From NCBI RefSeq assembly GCF_019048525.1, contig NZ_CP077369.1, forward strand, positions 2,170,001 through 2,234,000: a DNA stretch of 64,000 nucleotides, read 5' to 3'. The stretch is from Acinetobacter lwoffii. GTDB lineage: Bacteria; Pseudomonadota; Gammaproteobacteria; Pseudomonadales; Moraxellaceae. Positions 1 to 7,995 of this stretch are shown piece by piece. Under the pieces are notes generated by a model, which was given only the letters and a program-made list of their open reading frames with translations, was not told where the DNA came from and made no database searches. A program made the translations under genes and the position numbers. Positions within the stretch are counted from its first letter, which is position 1; every line of letters begins with the position of its first letter.

Positions 1-41
1 CTGTTATAGCGCTTGACAAGACGCTGGTCCAGGCCAGAGAT

Positions 42-73
42 GTTAAATTGAAGAGCATGCTCTTCAATTTAAC
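42..73. repeat. 32-bp perfect palindrome
   Basis: Positions 42-57 are the exact reverse complement of 58-73, centred on GCATGC. There is no loop and no flanking T-run, so it is not a typical terminator. It lies near the window edge, about 150 bases upstream of the first gene. It could be a dyad operator, a DNA cruciform, or the end of an element lying outside the window. Confidence 0.8.
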
Positions 74-228
74 GCAAAGTTCAGGAATTGTGTAGATACC
101 TATGCCTTAAAGGAGAGGGCTTTCATCTATCGAATAGAAATGAAAATTTAAAGACTTCCTCCAGTATTCTTGCGCTATATATGGCTCAGGCTTAGGGGGA
201 ATTACATTTAAAATTAGAGATCATTTTC

Positions 229-645
229 ATGCAAACCAAACATTATTTGACTTTAAGCGATGCGGAATTTTTATTAGATCAAGCCCATCAATATGCCATT
301 CAGAACAGTTTTAATGTCAGTATTGCAGTCGTAGATGAAACGGGTAATTTGCTTGCGATGAAGCGTATGGATGGTGCAGCACCGATGACTGCAAATCTGG
401 CCGTCGAAAAGGCTAAATGTTCAGCTATGAGTCGCCATCCCTCCAAACTGTTTGAGGATATTATCAAAGGCGGACAGATGGGTTTTCTGACCATGGAAAC
501 TTTCTCAGGAATGTTGGAAGGTGGTGAACCGATTCTGTATCAAGGCCAGCTCGTCGGTGCGATGGGTGTGTCGGGTGTGAAGTCGTTTGAAGATGCGGAG
601 ATTGCACAGGTAGCCATTGAGAAATTTTTGGCTAAGCAAAGCTAA
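229..645 (+). CDS. GlcG/HbpS family (DUF336) heme-binding-like protein
   Basis: The 138-residue product has the length and layout of the GlcG/HbpS (DUF336) family: an N-terminal helix (LSDAEFLLDQA), a strand-rich core with VAVVDETGNLL-like sequence, and a Gly-rich C-terminal half (EGGEPILYQGQLVGAMGVSG). There is no signal peptide, so it is probably cytoplasmic. Family members bind heme or small molecules, or sit in glycolate/diol operons, but no such operon is present here and the physiological role is unknown. The start is the first ATG of the frame, shortly after an AT-rich leader with a TATATAT tract near 176. It looks like a single-gene unit, with a weak hairpin near 733-758 downstream. 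Confidence 0.85.
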   Translation: MQTKHYLTLSDAEFLLDQAHQYAIQNSFNVSIAVVDETGNLLAMKRMDGAAPMTANLAVEKAKCSAMSRHPSKLFEDIIKGGQMGFLTMETFSGMLEGGEPILYQGQLVGAMGVSGVKSFEDAEIAQVAIEKFLAKQS

Positions 646-732
646 TCCAAAATAGAAATTGATCAGCTTAATTTAATAAAATCATTCAAAGTTGTACCAA
701 AATGAAGCGTGGAACGTGAAATATCAACTAAA

Positions 733-758
733 AAGCCCAATCGCTAATGAGTGGGCTT
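733..758. terminator. Weak hairpin after the GlcG-like gene
   Basis: A 7-bp stem (AAGCCCA at 733-739 with TGGGCTT at 752-758). The T-run is better on the minus strand than on the plus strand, so it is at best a leaky terminator for the upstream plus-strand gene. Confidence 0.4.
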
Positions 759-865
759 GTCTATATACAATAAAGTTATAATTTAAAAAGGAAATCAAAA
801 GAATTTCGTATAACGTGTATTATGTTAATTTTAGAAATAATTAAAAGTTTGGAAATACTAGTGAA

Positions 866-1168
866 ATGCAACTTATAGAAATAGAGCCTTATTTTTGGGA
901 ACTATATGAGGATAGCGAAAATATATACCTCAATGTTTGTATAAATATGAGTGCAGTTTCTTGGGCGAAAACTATCTGCCTAGATAAACAAACGATTCAG
1001 CAATATCAGACTCAAGGAAAAGGTTTTATTGATGACTTAGCTAAAAGAATTGAAAGCAGCCAATTTAGAAAAGATTATGAAAGATTTTATTCATTTCCAG
1101 ATGCCTCCGCAGAACAAAAAGAGGGAATGCTTCTAGCATTTAATGAATATAGGGCTAAGCAAAATTAA
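866..1168 (+). CDS. Small hypothetical protein, 100 aa
   Basis: I do not recognise this family. The product is a small soluble protein of 100 residues, with an aromatic, acidic N-terminus (EPYFWELYEDSENIYLNVC) followed by a helical, charged C-terminal half ending FNEYRAKQN. No signal peptide or membrane segment is visible. The frame is noticeably more AT-rich than its neighbours and stands alone between two hairpins, which would fit recent acquisition or an immunity- or antitoxin-like small gene, but nothing in the sequence proves either. The Shine-Dalgarno region is weak (GGAAAT about 12 bases upstream of the ATG). Confidence 0.65.
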   Translation: MQLIEIEPYFWELYEDSENIYLNVCINMSAVSWAKTICLDKQTIQQYQTQGKGFIDDLAKRIESSQFRKDYERFYSFPDASAEQKEGMLLAFNEYRAKQN

Positions 1169-1253
1169 AGCCATTTAATATAATGGCGATGATACGAAAT
1201 TAGAACAATAAACCTCTGTGAAATCAAAGTGTTTTTCAAATCGATGCTAAACT

Positions 1254-1284
1254 AAAATAGCATGAATCATCATGCTATTTTGTA
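1254..1284 (+). terminator. Rho-independent terminator-like hairpin
   Basis: A 12-bp perfect stem (1254-1265 with 1270-1281) closes a 4-base loop. It is followed by TGTATTTATA, a modest U-rich tail. It separates the small hypothetical gene from the carrier-protein gene, only 20 bases before the latter's start. Confidence 0.6.
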
Positions 1285-1300
1285 TTTATAAGAGCCTCCC

Positions 1301-2008
1301 ATGCTGTACCCCATCCCTAAAAAAATCCAACTTGCTCCATCCCAAGCCAAATGGCAGCTTGCATCAAATGAATCTGTTTTGGTTTTAGTGGGATTACAAA
1401 ATTTAAGGATGATGGTAGGCATACAAGAAAGCGACCTAATGAGTCATCTGATCCAGATCAGCAATAAAGCCAAAGCACTCGATATTCCGATTGTTGACTT
1501 ATATGGTGATGACCTGATGCAAGGCATGCAGCAATTGGGAGAATATGCCTCAACGCATCCGCAACTAATTTTTGCCGGTCAGGTCACGCCAATGCTGAAA
1601 CAGATTTTGCCGCATCTGATGAGTGTGACGGATCAAATCGGTGTGGTCGATGACGCCATTTTAGTGGCGAATCAAGATCAGCATATTCAATGGATCGAAA
1701 ATATTTCGGCACAGGGCATACATCACTTAAATACTTATAGCCTGACTCGCTTATGGGATTTAAGCGCGCCGTCAGAATATGTATTGTCGACCAAAGGCAT
1801 TATGTTGGCTGTCGCAGAACAGCTGGATATGGATGCCTTGGAAATTGATCCCTATGTCGATTTAAAAAATTATGGTCTGGATTCGGTAGCGGTGGTGAGT
1901 CTAGTCGGTATATGGCGTGCGCATGGTGCCAATATCCGTTATGAAGATGTGCTAAAGCATCCGTCTTTGCATGAATTGGCAGGCTTCATTTTACAATCCT
2001 CAGCTTGA
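1301..2008 (+). CDS. Orphan carrier protein fused to a degenerate isochorismatase-like domain
   Basis: The 235-residue protein has the two-domain plan of EntB/VibB/DhbB: an isochorismatase-like N-terminal part (about 1-155) and an acyl/aryl carrier domain (about 160-235). The carrier site is well preserved (YGLDSVAVV; Ser is the expected phosphopantetheine attachment residue), and the C-terminal helix resembles ArCP domains. In the N-terminal domain the motif that supplies the catalytic Asp in true isochorismatases (HDMQ-like) reads VGLQ, so lyase activity is probably lost. EntB and BasF-type enzymes are about 285 residues, so this one is also shortened. No NRPS or siderophore genes are adjacent. 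It may be a stand-alone carrier working with enzymes encoded elsewhere. Confidence 0.8.
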   Translation: MLYPIPKKIQLAPSQAKWQLASNESVLVLVGLQNLRMMVGIQESDLMSHLIQISNKAKALDIPIVDLYGDDLMQGMQQLGEYASTHPQLIFAGQVTPMLKQILPHLMSVTDQIGVVDDAILVANQDQHIQWIENISAQGIHHLNTYSLTRLWDLSAPSEYVLSTKGIMLAVAEQLDMDALEIDPYVDLKNYGLDSVAVVSLVGIWRAHGANIRYEDVLKHPSLHELAGFILQSSA

Positions 2009-2141
2009 TGCGCTGAGATTGAGCATTTTTATGCGCTAAATCGGAAATTTCATCGTCATTTACATAAATGCGCATTGTAATTATTGGCTAAGCTTTCTAT
2101 CATTGCCGCCTTGTTTTTCGCGATCAGCCTGGGATTGAACT

Positions 2142-2786
2142 TTGAGTAATTTTCTAACCGAACATCTGATACATCGTGATGACGATTTCATGGTCATCCA
2201 CAAACCTGCAGGTTTACTCACAGTTCCCGGTAAAACAGAAGACTTACAAGATTGCCTGATCAACCGTCTGGTCAAATTAGAACCCAAAACTTTACTGATT
2301 CATCGACTGGATCGCGATACATCCGGTATTTTGGCCTTTGGTCTGACTAAATGGGGACAAAAAACCATTTCCCGCCAGTTTCAGGAACGCCAGACTGATA
2401 AAACCTATCAGGCTGTGGTTGCAGGTACACTCGAAGGTGAAGGCACTATTGAAGTGCCAGTGGTGTATGATCCAAGCCGTCCGCCCTTACATATCGCAGA
2501 TCCCGCACATCATAAGCCGGCCATCACGCATTGGCAGGCGATTGAACATTTTAATATTCAGGGACAGCCTGTGACCCGGGTGAAACTGACCCCAATTACC
2601 GGCCGTTCACATCAGCTACGGGTGCATATGCAATATCTCGGACATCCGATTATTGGCGATACCTTATATGCGACACCCGAACAGCAACAGCTCAGTTCAC
2701 GTCTATGTTTACATGCGGAACGTTTGAGTTTTTATCATCCTCAAACAGAGCAGCTGGTCGAATTTTATTGTCCGGCGCCGTTCTAG
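2142..2786 (+). CDS. rluA: RluA-family pseudouridine synthase
   Basis: The product (214 residues) isomerises specific uridines to pseudouridine in rRNA and/or tRNA. It has the family's catalytic motif HRLDRDTSG near residue 52, with the active-site Asp, and the later GRSHQLRVHMQYLGHPIIGD motif of the RluA fold. There is no S4 domain. Its length is close to E. coli RluA (about 219), which modifies 23S rRNA U746 and tRNA U32; that substrate assignment is by similarity only. A TGA at 2136-2138 closes the frame upstream, so the TTG at 2142 is the first possible start and keeps the conserved N-terminus. It appears to be transcribed on its own. Confidence 0.88.
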   Translation: MSNFLTEHLIHRDDDFMVIHKPAGLLTVPGKTEDLQDCLINRLVKLEPKTLLIHRLDRDTSGILAFGLTKWGQKTISRQFQERQTDKTYQAVVAGTLEGEGTIEVPVVYDPSRPPLHIADPAHHKPAITHWQAIEHFNIQGQPVTRVKLTPITGRSHQLRVHMQYLGHPIIGDTLYATPEQQQLSSRLCLHAERLSFYHPQTEQLVEFYCPAPF

Positions 2787-2938
2787 GAAATACTTCTTTA
2801 ATCGGCGTGAATTATGCTCACTTTTTAGTGAGCTTTATGTCAAAATACATTGCTTGAAGGTATGGAATTTTGCTCCAATGACGTTTCGTGATTGAGCCTA
2901 ATATTCATAATCTTGTACTTAAGATAAAGGTGGAAAAA

Positions 2939-5767
2939 TTGCAGCAATTTGCTATTGGTCAACGTTGGTTATCAGATACTGAAACAGAACTCGGTTTAGG
3001 CGTTCTTATTGATGTTGATGAGCGGTCGGTTAGCATTTTATTCCCGAAAAGCGATGAAACTCGCGTCTATGCACGTAGCAATGCACCCTTATCTCGTATC
3101 GTATTTAATGTGAAAGATGAATTACAGGATCAGGAAGGGACCAAATGGATTGTAGAATCCGTGGAAGACCGCAATGGCGTGGTGCGTTATCACGTCATTC
3201 GTACCCTGGAAGATGGGACTGAAGAACGTAAATCGCTGAATGAAACCCGCATTGGTGCCACCATCCAGTTGTCCAAGCCTCTAGACCGTTTATTGGCCAG
3301 TCAGGTCGATTATAAAGAATGGTATGACCTGCGTATTGAAGCGCTGCTGATGCAGGCCAATATGCAAAGCAGTCCACTGCGTGGTCTGGTCGGTTCACGT
3401 GTCGGCCTGATTCCACACCAGTTGTATATTGCGCATGAAGTCGGTCAGCGTTTTGCTCCGCGTGTATTACTGGCCGATGAAGTCGGTCTGGGTAAAACTA
3501 TCGAAGCCGGTTTGATCATCCATCAACAGCTGAAAACTGGCCGTTCTGAACGCATCCTGATTTTAGTACCAGATTCGCTGCAATATCAGTGGATGATTGA
3601 GATGCGCCGTCGTTTCAATCTTGAGTTCTCGTTATTTGATTTGACCCGTACTGCATCAATCAAAGAGCATGATCCTGAACAAAACCCATTCCTGACCGAA
3701 CAAAAAATTATTGCCTCTGTCGATTTGATGGTCGACCATGAAGATCTGCGTGAACAGGCGCTCGAAGCCGGTTTCGACTTGCTGGTGGTCGATGAAGCAC
3801 ATCATTTGATGTGGAGCGAAGAAGATGGCGGTAATGACCGTTATGATCTGGTCGAAGAACTGGCTGAACATACGCCGGGCGTATTGTTATTGACGGCAAC
3901 ACCGGAACAGCTCGGGGTAGAAAGTCACTTTGCACGCCTGCGTTTACTCGATCCGCAGCGCTTTAACTCGCTGGATCGTTTCCTGGATGAAGAAGCGCAA
4001 TATCAGCACACCGCTAAAATTGCAGAAGTGTTGATGTCAAATCTGCCACTTGAAGCAGAACATTTGACTGCGATTGAGGCCTTGTTGGGTCATTCAATTG
4101 AAGATCATCCTGAGCAGCGTTTCCGTGCCATTCACGAACTTTTAGACCGTCATGGTACCGGTCGTATCCTGTTTCGTAATACGCGTGAAGCCATTCAGGG
4201 CTTCCCGGGTCGTGACTGTCAGCCGGCACCATTACCAGCACCGGAACACTGGTCGAAAGATGGTAAGTTGCGTGAGCAAATGTGGCCTGAAGAAGCTCAG
4301 CTAGACGGCTCGTGGATGGAAGCCGATCCACGCGTGATGTGGCTGATGGAGCGTTTGCGTACCGATTTAAAACACAAGAAAGTCTTACTGATTGCACGTA
4401 GTGGGCCAGTAGTTGAAGCGCTGGAAAATGTACTGCGTCTACATGCCGGTATCCGTACCGCAATGTTCCATGAAGGTATGAGCCTGCTGGAACGTGACCA
4501 GGCTGCGGCGTATTTTGCTGAAGATTCGTATGGCGCGCAGATTTTACTCTGCTCGGAAATTGGTTCGGAAGGTCGTAACTTCCAGTTTGCCTCTGACCTG
4601 ATTTTATTCGATCTTCCAGCCAATCCAGACGTGTTAGAACAGCGTATTGGTCGTCTGGATCGTATCGGTCAAGAAAACCGGATTCAGATTCATGTGCCTT
4701 ATCTGGTGGGAACTGCGCAAGAACGCATGTTCCGCTGGTATAACGAAGCCTTGAATATTTTCAGTAATATTTCCCCAACTGCACAAACCTTGCAGGAAAA
4801 TTTTATTGTCCGTTTGAAAGACTGTCTACTTGCAGACAAAGGTCAAGCATTTGAAGACCTGCTGGAAGAAGTCAGTGTGCAACGTGAAGCTTTGGAAGCT
4901 GAATTGCAGGAAGGTCGTGACCGTCTGCTGGAATACAACTCTTGCCGTCCAGTGGTCGCACAGGAAATTGTCAACGCGCTTGAAGATTATGATGATAATA
5001 CCACTTTGCCGATTTTCATGAAACGCTTTATGGCGTCTACGAATATTGACTTTGACGAGCAAAGTAACGGTACCGTGATCATCAAGCCAACAGATCAAAT
5101 GCAGGTTCAAGGTTTGACGCTGGATGAAGAAGGCATCACTGCCACTTTTTATCGTGATCAGGCACAGATCCGTGAAGATGCACAATACCTGACCCTTGAA
5201 CATCCATTCACTGAAAGCGTGATGGAAATGATCAATACGCAAGGCTTTGGTAGCACCAACGTTGCGGTATTAAAATCGGCAGCATTGCCACAAGGTTCGG
5301 TATTATTAGAAGTCTGGTTCAAGGTCGATGTGGTGGCACCGAAAGCATTGAATTTGCCGTCTAGCTTGCCGCAACAGTTGATTCGTGTCTTGCTTAGTGA
5401 AAAAGGTCAGGATCTCTCCCAGAAGATTGCACCAGAAATCCTGAAACCGTACTTGCATCATTTAGATGGCAATAGCTGCCGTCAGGTGGTGAAAGCACGT
5501 CGTGATGTGATTGAAGCTCGTTATCAGCAAGCGCTTGAACTGGCACGCAGTGCATTGCCGGGCTTCAAGCAGCAAGCCAAAGAAGTGTATGGCAACAAAT
5601 GGCAATATGAAATTGATCGCCTGACCTATCTGAAACAGTTCAACCCAAGTATCCGTGAAGATGAAATTGCGCGTTTACAGAAGTTGCAGAAAGAAGGTCT
5701 AAGCCTACTGGATGGTCTATCGGTAACGCCTGAAGCGATTCAGGTGATGGTCGTGGTCAAGCCTTAA
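2939..5767 (+). CDS. rapA: RNA polymerase-associated SWI2/SNF2 ATPase RapA (HepA)
   Basis: RapA is a Swi2/Snf2 translocase that binds RNA polymerase and helps recycle it after transcription. Visible elements are the N-terminal Tudor-like region (IGQRWLSDTETELGLG), Walker A DEVGLGKTIEAG near residue 180, the DEAH box near 284, and a C-terminal helicase lobe ending with the QRIGRLDRIGQ motif VI. An in-frame GTG exists at 2888 (959 aa). I prefer the TTG at 2939 (942 aa) because AGGTGG lies 5 bases upstream and the family begins right at the FAIGQRW motif. The gene is monocistronic and is followed by a strong terminator. Confidence 0.95.
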   Translation: MQQFAIGQRWLSDTETELGLGVLIDVDERSVSILFPKSDETRVYARSNAPLSRIVFNVKDELQDQEGTKWIVESVEDRNGVVRYHVIRTLEDGTEERKSLNETRIGATIQLSKPLDRLLASQVDYKEWYDLRIEALLMQANMQSSPLRGLVGSRVGLIPHQLYIAHEVGQRFAPRVLLADEVGLGKTIEAGLIIHQQLKTGRSERILILVPDSLQYQWMIEMRRRFNLEFSLFDLTRTASIKEHDPEQNPFLTEQKIIASVDLMVDHEDLREQALEAGFDLLVVDEAHHLMWSEEDGGNDRYDLVEELAEHTPGVLLLTATPEQLGVESHFARLRLLDPQRFNSLDRFLDEEAQYQHTAKIAEVLMSNLPLEAEHLTAIEALLGHSIEDHPEQRFRAIHELLDRHGTGRILFRNTREAIQGFPGRDCQPAPLPAPEHWSKDGKLREQMWPEEAQLDGSWMEADPRVMWLMERLRTDLKHKKVLLIARSGPVVEALENVLRLHAGIRTAMFHEGMSLLERDQAAAYFAEDSYGAQILLCSEIGSEGRNFQFASDLILFDLPANPDVLEQRIGRLDRIGQENRIQIHVPYLVGTAQERMFRWYNEALNIFSNISPTAQTLQENFIVRLKDCLLADKGQAFEDLLEEVSVQREALEAELQEGRDRLLEYNSCRPVVAQEIVNALEDYDDNTTLPIFMKRFMASTNIDFDEQSNGTVIIKPTDQMQVQGLTLDEEGITATFYRDQAQIREDAQYLTLEHPFTESVMEMINTQGFGSTNVAVLKSAALPQGSVLLEVWFKVDVVAPKALNLPSSLPQQLIRVLLSEKGQDLSQKIAPEILKPYLHHLDGNSCRQVVKARRDVIEARYQQALELARSALPGFKQQAKEVYGNKWQYEIDRLTYLKQFNPSIREDEIARLQKLQKEGLSLLDGLSVTPEAIQVMVVVKP

Positions 5768-5780
5768 GTTTTACACAATT

Positions 5781-5810
5781 AAAAAATGCAGCTTTCGGCT
5801 GCTTTTTTTA
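5781..5810 (+). terminator. rapA terminator
   Basis: GCAGC (5788-5792), loop TTTCG, GCTGC (5798-5802), preceded by six A and followed by seven T. The symmetry means it could work in both directions. Confidence 0.85.
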
Positions 5811-5911
5811 TGGGCAAAATCCAGGTTTATTATTTTTTTGTCGGAGAATGCTGGCCTGTCATTTTTCTCCTGTTTAAAATTAGCCTACTGAATAATAAGA
5901 ATGACAAATGT

Positions 5912-6178
5912 ATGTCAAAAGCATTGATTACCCTTGGCACAAAGACCAGTCATGGCGGCATGGTGACTGAATGTGAACCCTCTTTTTTGATCAATGGTAT
6001 AGCCGTGCATCTAAATGGGATGAAGCATTATTGTCCAAAATGCCAGACCATGGTCGCAGCAATTGCTAGCGACTTATCAGTTACAGTCAAAGGAAGAGCG
6101 GTAGTCATTGCGGGAGATAAGGCCAGTTGCGGAGCGACTTTTCTACCGATGCAACATTTGACTGTATCACAGAAATAG
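5912..6178 (+). CDS. PAAR-domain protein (type VI secretion spike tip family)
   Basis: The 88-residue product is a minimal PAAR protein. It starts MSKALITLGTKTSHGGMV and contains the Gly- and Cys-rich repeats that fold into the cone capping the VgrG spike (CEPSFLINGIAVHLNG, HYCPKCQTM, VIAGDKASCGATF). In such proteins His and Cys residues hold a metal at the tip. The reading frame is open further upstream, to 5786, but that stretch covers the rapA terminator, so the ATG at 5912 is the credible start. No vgrG, effector, adaptor or other T6SS gene is adjacent, so this is an orphan PAAR without a toxin extension. Confidence 0.85.
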   Translation: MSKALITLGTKTSHGGMVTECEPSFLINGIAVHLNGMKHYCPKCQTMVAAIASDLSVTVKGRAVVIAGDKASCGATFLPMQHLTVSQK

Positions 6179-6312
6179 TCTTTTATTTTTTAGAAATAGC
6201 GAGAAATGACTTTGAGGTCATGCTTTGAGCATTTGTGCGCTGCCGAATAAATCTTTAAAGCGGTAAGCTCATCTTACGATTTCAGGATGAATACGCGCTG
6301 CGTTTAAAAATA

Positions 6313-7113
6313 ATGAAGCAAGCCCTACATTTTACTCATGCCAATGGTATCCCTTCCGCAACTTATCAAAAGTTTCTGGACTGTTTTCAGCAAGACTATG
6401 AGGTCAAAGCGATTCCCTTTATTGGCATGAACCCGCAATATCCAATTACGCGAGACTGGCGTTATCTGGTCGATGAAGTCATTGCAGATATCGAGCAGCA
6501 ATTTCCTCAGCAGCCGGTGATTGGCTTAGGACATTCCTTTGGTGGTCTGGTGACCCTGATGGCGGCGTATCGACGTCCCGAACTATTTTCCAAACTAGTC
6601 ATTATGGATCCACCATTTGTGATTGGAAAAAACAGCGCCATATTTGAACTGGTCAAAAAGCTGAATTTGAAAAGTATTGATCGTTATACACCTGCAGGAA
6701 TAACGCTGAAACGCAAAGATTATTGGCCATCGAAACAGGTCGCGATTGAAGCTTTGAGATCTAACCGCCTATTTAAAAATTTCGATGAGCAGTGTTTTGC
6801 TGATTATATCGAGAGCGGTATTCAGCCAGAACCTGAACGCGGTGGGGTGACGTTAACCATTCCAAAACAGGTAGAAGCGGAAATCTTCCGGACAGTACCC
6901 GCGTGGTGGTGGAGAACACCACGCCGACCGCCTGAAGTACCGATTCATTTGATGACTGCAGAGCAGAGCCAGTTTTATCAGCAGGGTTTACCCCAAGGCA
7001 TGCACAAGATTTATCAAATTAATTATTCAGTGGTCGAGGGCGGGCATATGTTCCCGCTTGAGTATCCGGAAGCCACTGCAACGGTGGTTAAAGCCCAACT
7101 CGCACTTTTGTAA
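6313..7113 (+). CDS. Alpha/beta hydrolase
   Basis: A 266-residue alpha/beta-hydrolase-fold protein. The nucleophile elbow is GHSFGG (Ser near residue 75) after the strand QQPVIGLG. A C-terminal His candidate lies in VVEGGHMFPLEYPE, and an Asp acid is plausible in the preceding strand. There is no signal peptide, so it is probably cytoplasmic. The substrate cannot be told from sequence; relatives include esterases and MhpC-type C-C hydrolases. The first ATG is used as the start, with only a weak Shine-Dalgarno. The gene is convergent with the TetR regulator and shares a terminator with it. Confidence 0.85.
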   Translation: MKQALHFTHANGIPSATYQKFLDCFQQDYEVKAIPFIGMNPQYPITRDWRYLVDEVIADIEQQFPQQPVIGLGHSFGGLVTLMAAYRRPELFSKLVIMDPPFVIGKNSAIFELVKKLNLKSIDRYTPAGITLKRKDYWPSKQVAIEALRSNRLFKNFDEQCFADYIESGIQPEPERGGVTLTIPKQVEAEIFRTVPAWWWRTPRRPPEVPIHLMTAEQSQFYQQGLPQGMHKIYQINYSVVEGGHMFPLEYPEATATVVKAQLALL

Positions 7114-7120
7114 TCCTCAT

Positions 7121-7150
7121 AAAAAAGAGACGTTGATTACGTCTCTTTTA
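7121..7150. terminator. Bidirectional terminator between hydrolase and TetR genes
   Basis: GAGACG (7127-7132) pairs with CGTCTC (7140-7145) across a 7-base loop. It has AAAAAA on the left and TTTTA on the right, so it serves both converging genes. Confidence 0.85.
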
Positions 7151-7174
7151 TACAGCTTCATGCAAATCGGAAAA

Positions 7175-7882
7175 TTAGCGCAGTTGAGAATCTTCCAGAT
7201 GGCGCGCACCTTCCAGAATCATCCGGATCATGATCATGGTCTGTTCGGCAATTTCTTTGCGGTCTTCGGCAGGCATATCAATCACATTGGCGCCCATGTT
7301 GAAGACCAGTTGGGTAATGGCTTTGGCGGCAATATCCGGATGAAATAACTTCTTGTTGTTTAGGCGTTCTAGACGAATCAAATCATCCTGAAGTTCTTGC
7401 TGAAAATAATTTAACTGGCGTTCTACCGCCTGTTTATAAGACTTGGAGCCAGTATAGCCTTCACGTAATAACAGGCTCAGATTGCCTTCATCGGCATCCA
7501 GCTGGGCAATAAAAACTTCCACAGAACTGCGGATGATGCTGTTCTGGCGAGAAGCTTGCAGACGTGCTTCATGCAAAATCTGACGCAATACAATTCCGGC
7601 ACGATCAATCAGCTCAATGGCCAGTTCATCAATATCTTTAAAATGACGATAGAAGCTGTTCGGTGCAATACCAGCTTCACGCGCGACTTCACGTAGACTT
7701 AAAGAGGAAATACTTTTTTGTGGCCCAATCAGATTCAACGCAGCCTGAAACAGTTCTTCCTTGGTAATGGTGGCCTTGCGACCGACACTCCGTACGATAA
7801 TCGGCTCATCAATGCTTTTCGATTGTAATAAAGATGCGTCACTGCTTATTTTCATTGAAGGCTCGTTCATCGATAGGTTCAT
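7175..7882 (-). CDS. TetR-family regulator, DesT-like
   Basis: The 235-residue protein has a TetR-type N-terminal helix-turn-helix after an extended leader: TKEELFQAALNLIG, then LSLREVAREAGIAPNSFYRHFKDIDEL. The C-terminal ligand domain is helical. The gene is divergent from a ferredoxin-reductase/desaturase pair, the same arrangement as desT-desCB of Pseudomonas aeruginosa, where the TetR protein senses acyl-CoA saturation and represses the desaturase operon. By synteny this is probably the equivalent sensor, binding the palindromes in the 110-base intergenic region. Several in-frame ATGs (residues 1, 5 and 10) leave the exact start uncertain. Confidence 0.85.
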   Translation of the reverse strand: MNLSMNEPSMKISSDASLLQSKSIDEPIIVRSVGRKATITKEELFQAALNLIGPQKSISSLSLREVAREAGIAPNSFYRHFKDIDELAIELIDRAGIVLRQILHEARLQASRQNSIIRSSVEVFIAQLDADEGNLSLLLREGYTGSKSYKQAVERQLNYFQQELQDDLIRLERLNNKKLFHPDIAAKAITQLVFNMGANVIDMPAEDRKEIAEQTMIMIRMILEGARHLEDSQLR

Positions 7883-7944
7883 GCATGAATCATTTTATTA
7901 TAACCGAGCCAGTCAAGCTTGTGAAATGATTAGAAACAATACAG

Positions 7945-7977
7945 TTGTATATACAAATATATATACATGTGTATAAT
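7945..7977. promoter_or_regulatory. Candidate TetR (DesT-like) operators and -10 box
   Basis: TTGTATATACAA (7945-7956) is a perfect 12-bp palindrome. A second dyad, TATACA-TG-TGTATA, spans 7962-7975. A consensus TATAAT (7972-7977) overlaps the second dyad, so a protein bound there would block the promoter of the oxidoreductase/desaturase operon. The regulator's identity is inferred from gene order. Confidence 0.55.
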
Positions 7978-7995
7978 AATTAAAAACCCAAGGTG

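Noticed and set aside
4014..5242. Long antisense frames within rapA
   Set aside because: They are shadows of the rapA codon bias in other frames.
5786..5911. N-terminal extension of the PAAR frame
   Set aside because: It covers the rapA terminator and adds a hydrophobic segment foreign to PAAR proteins.
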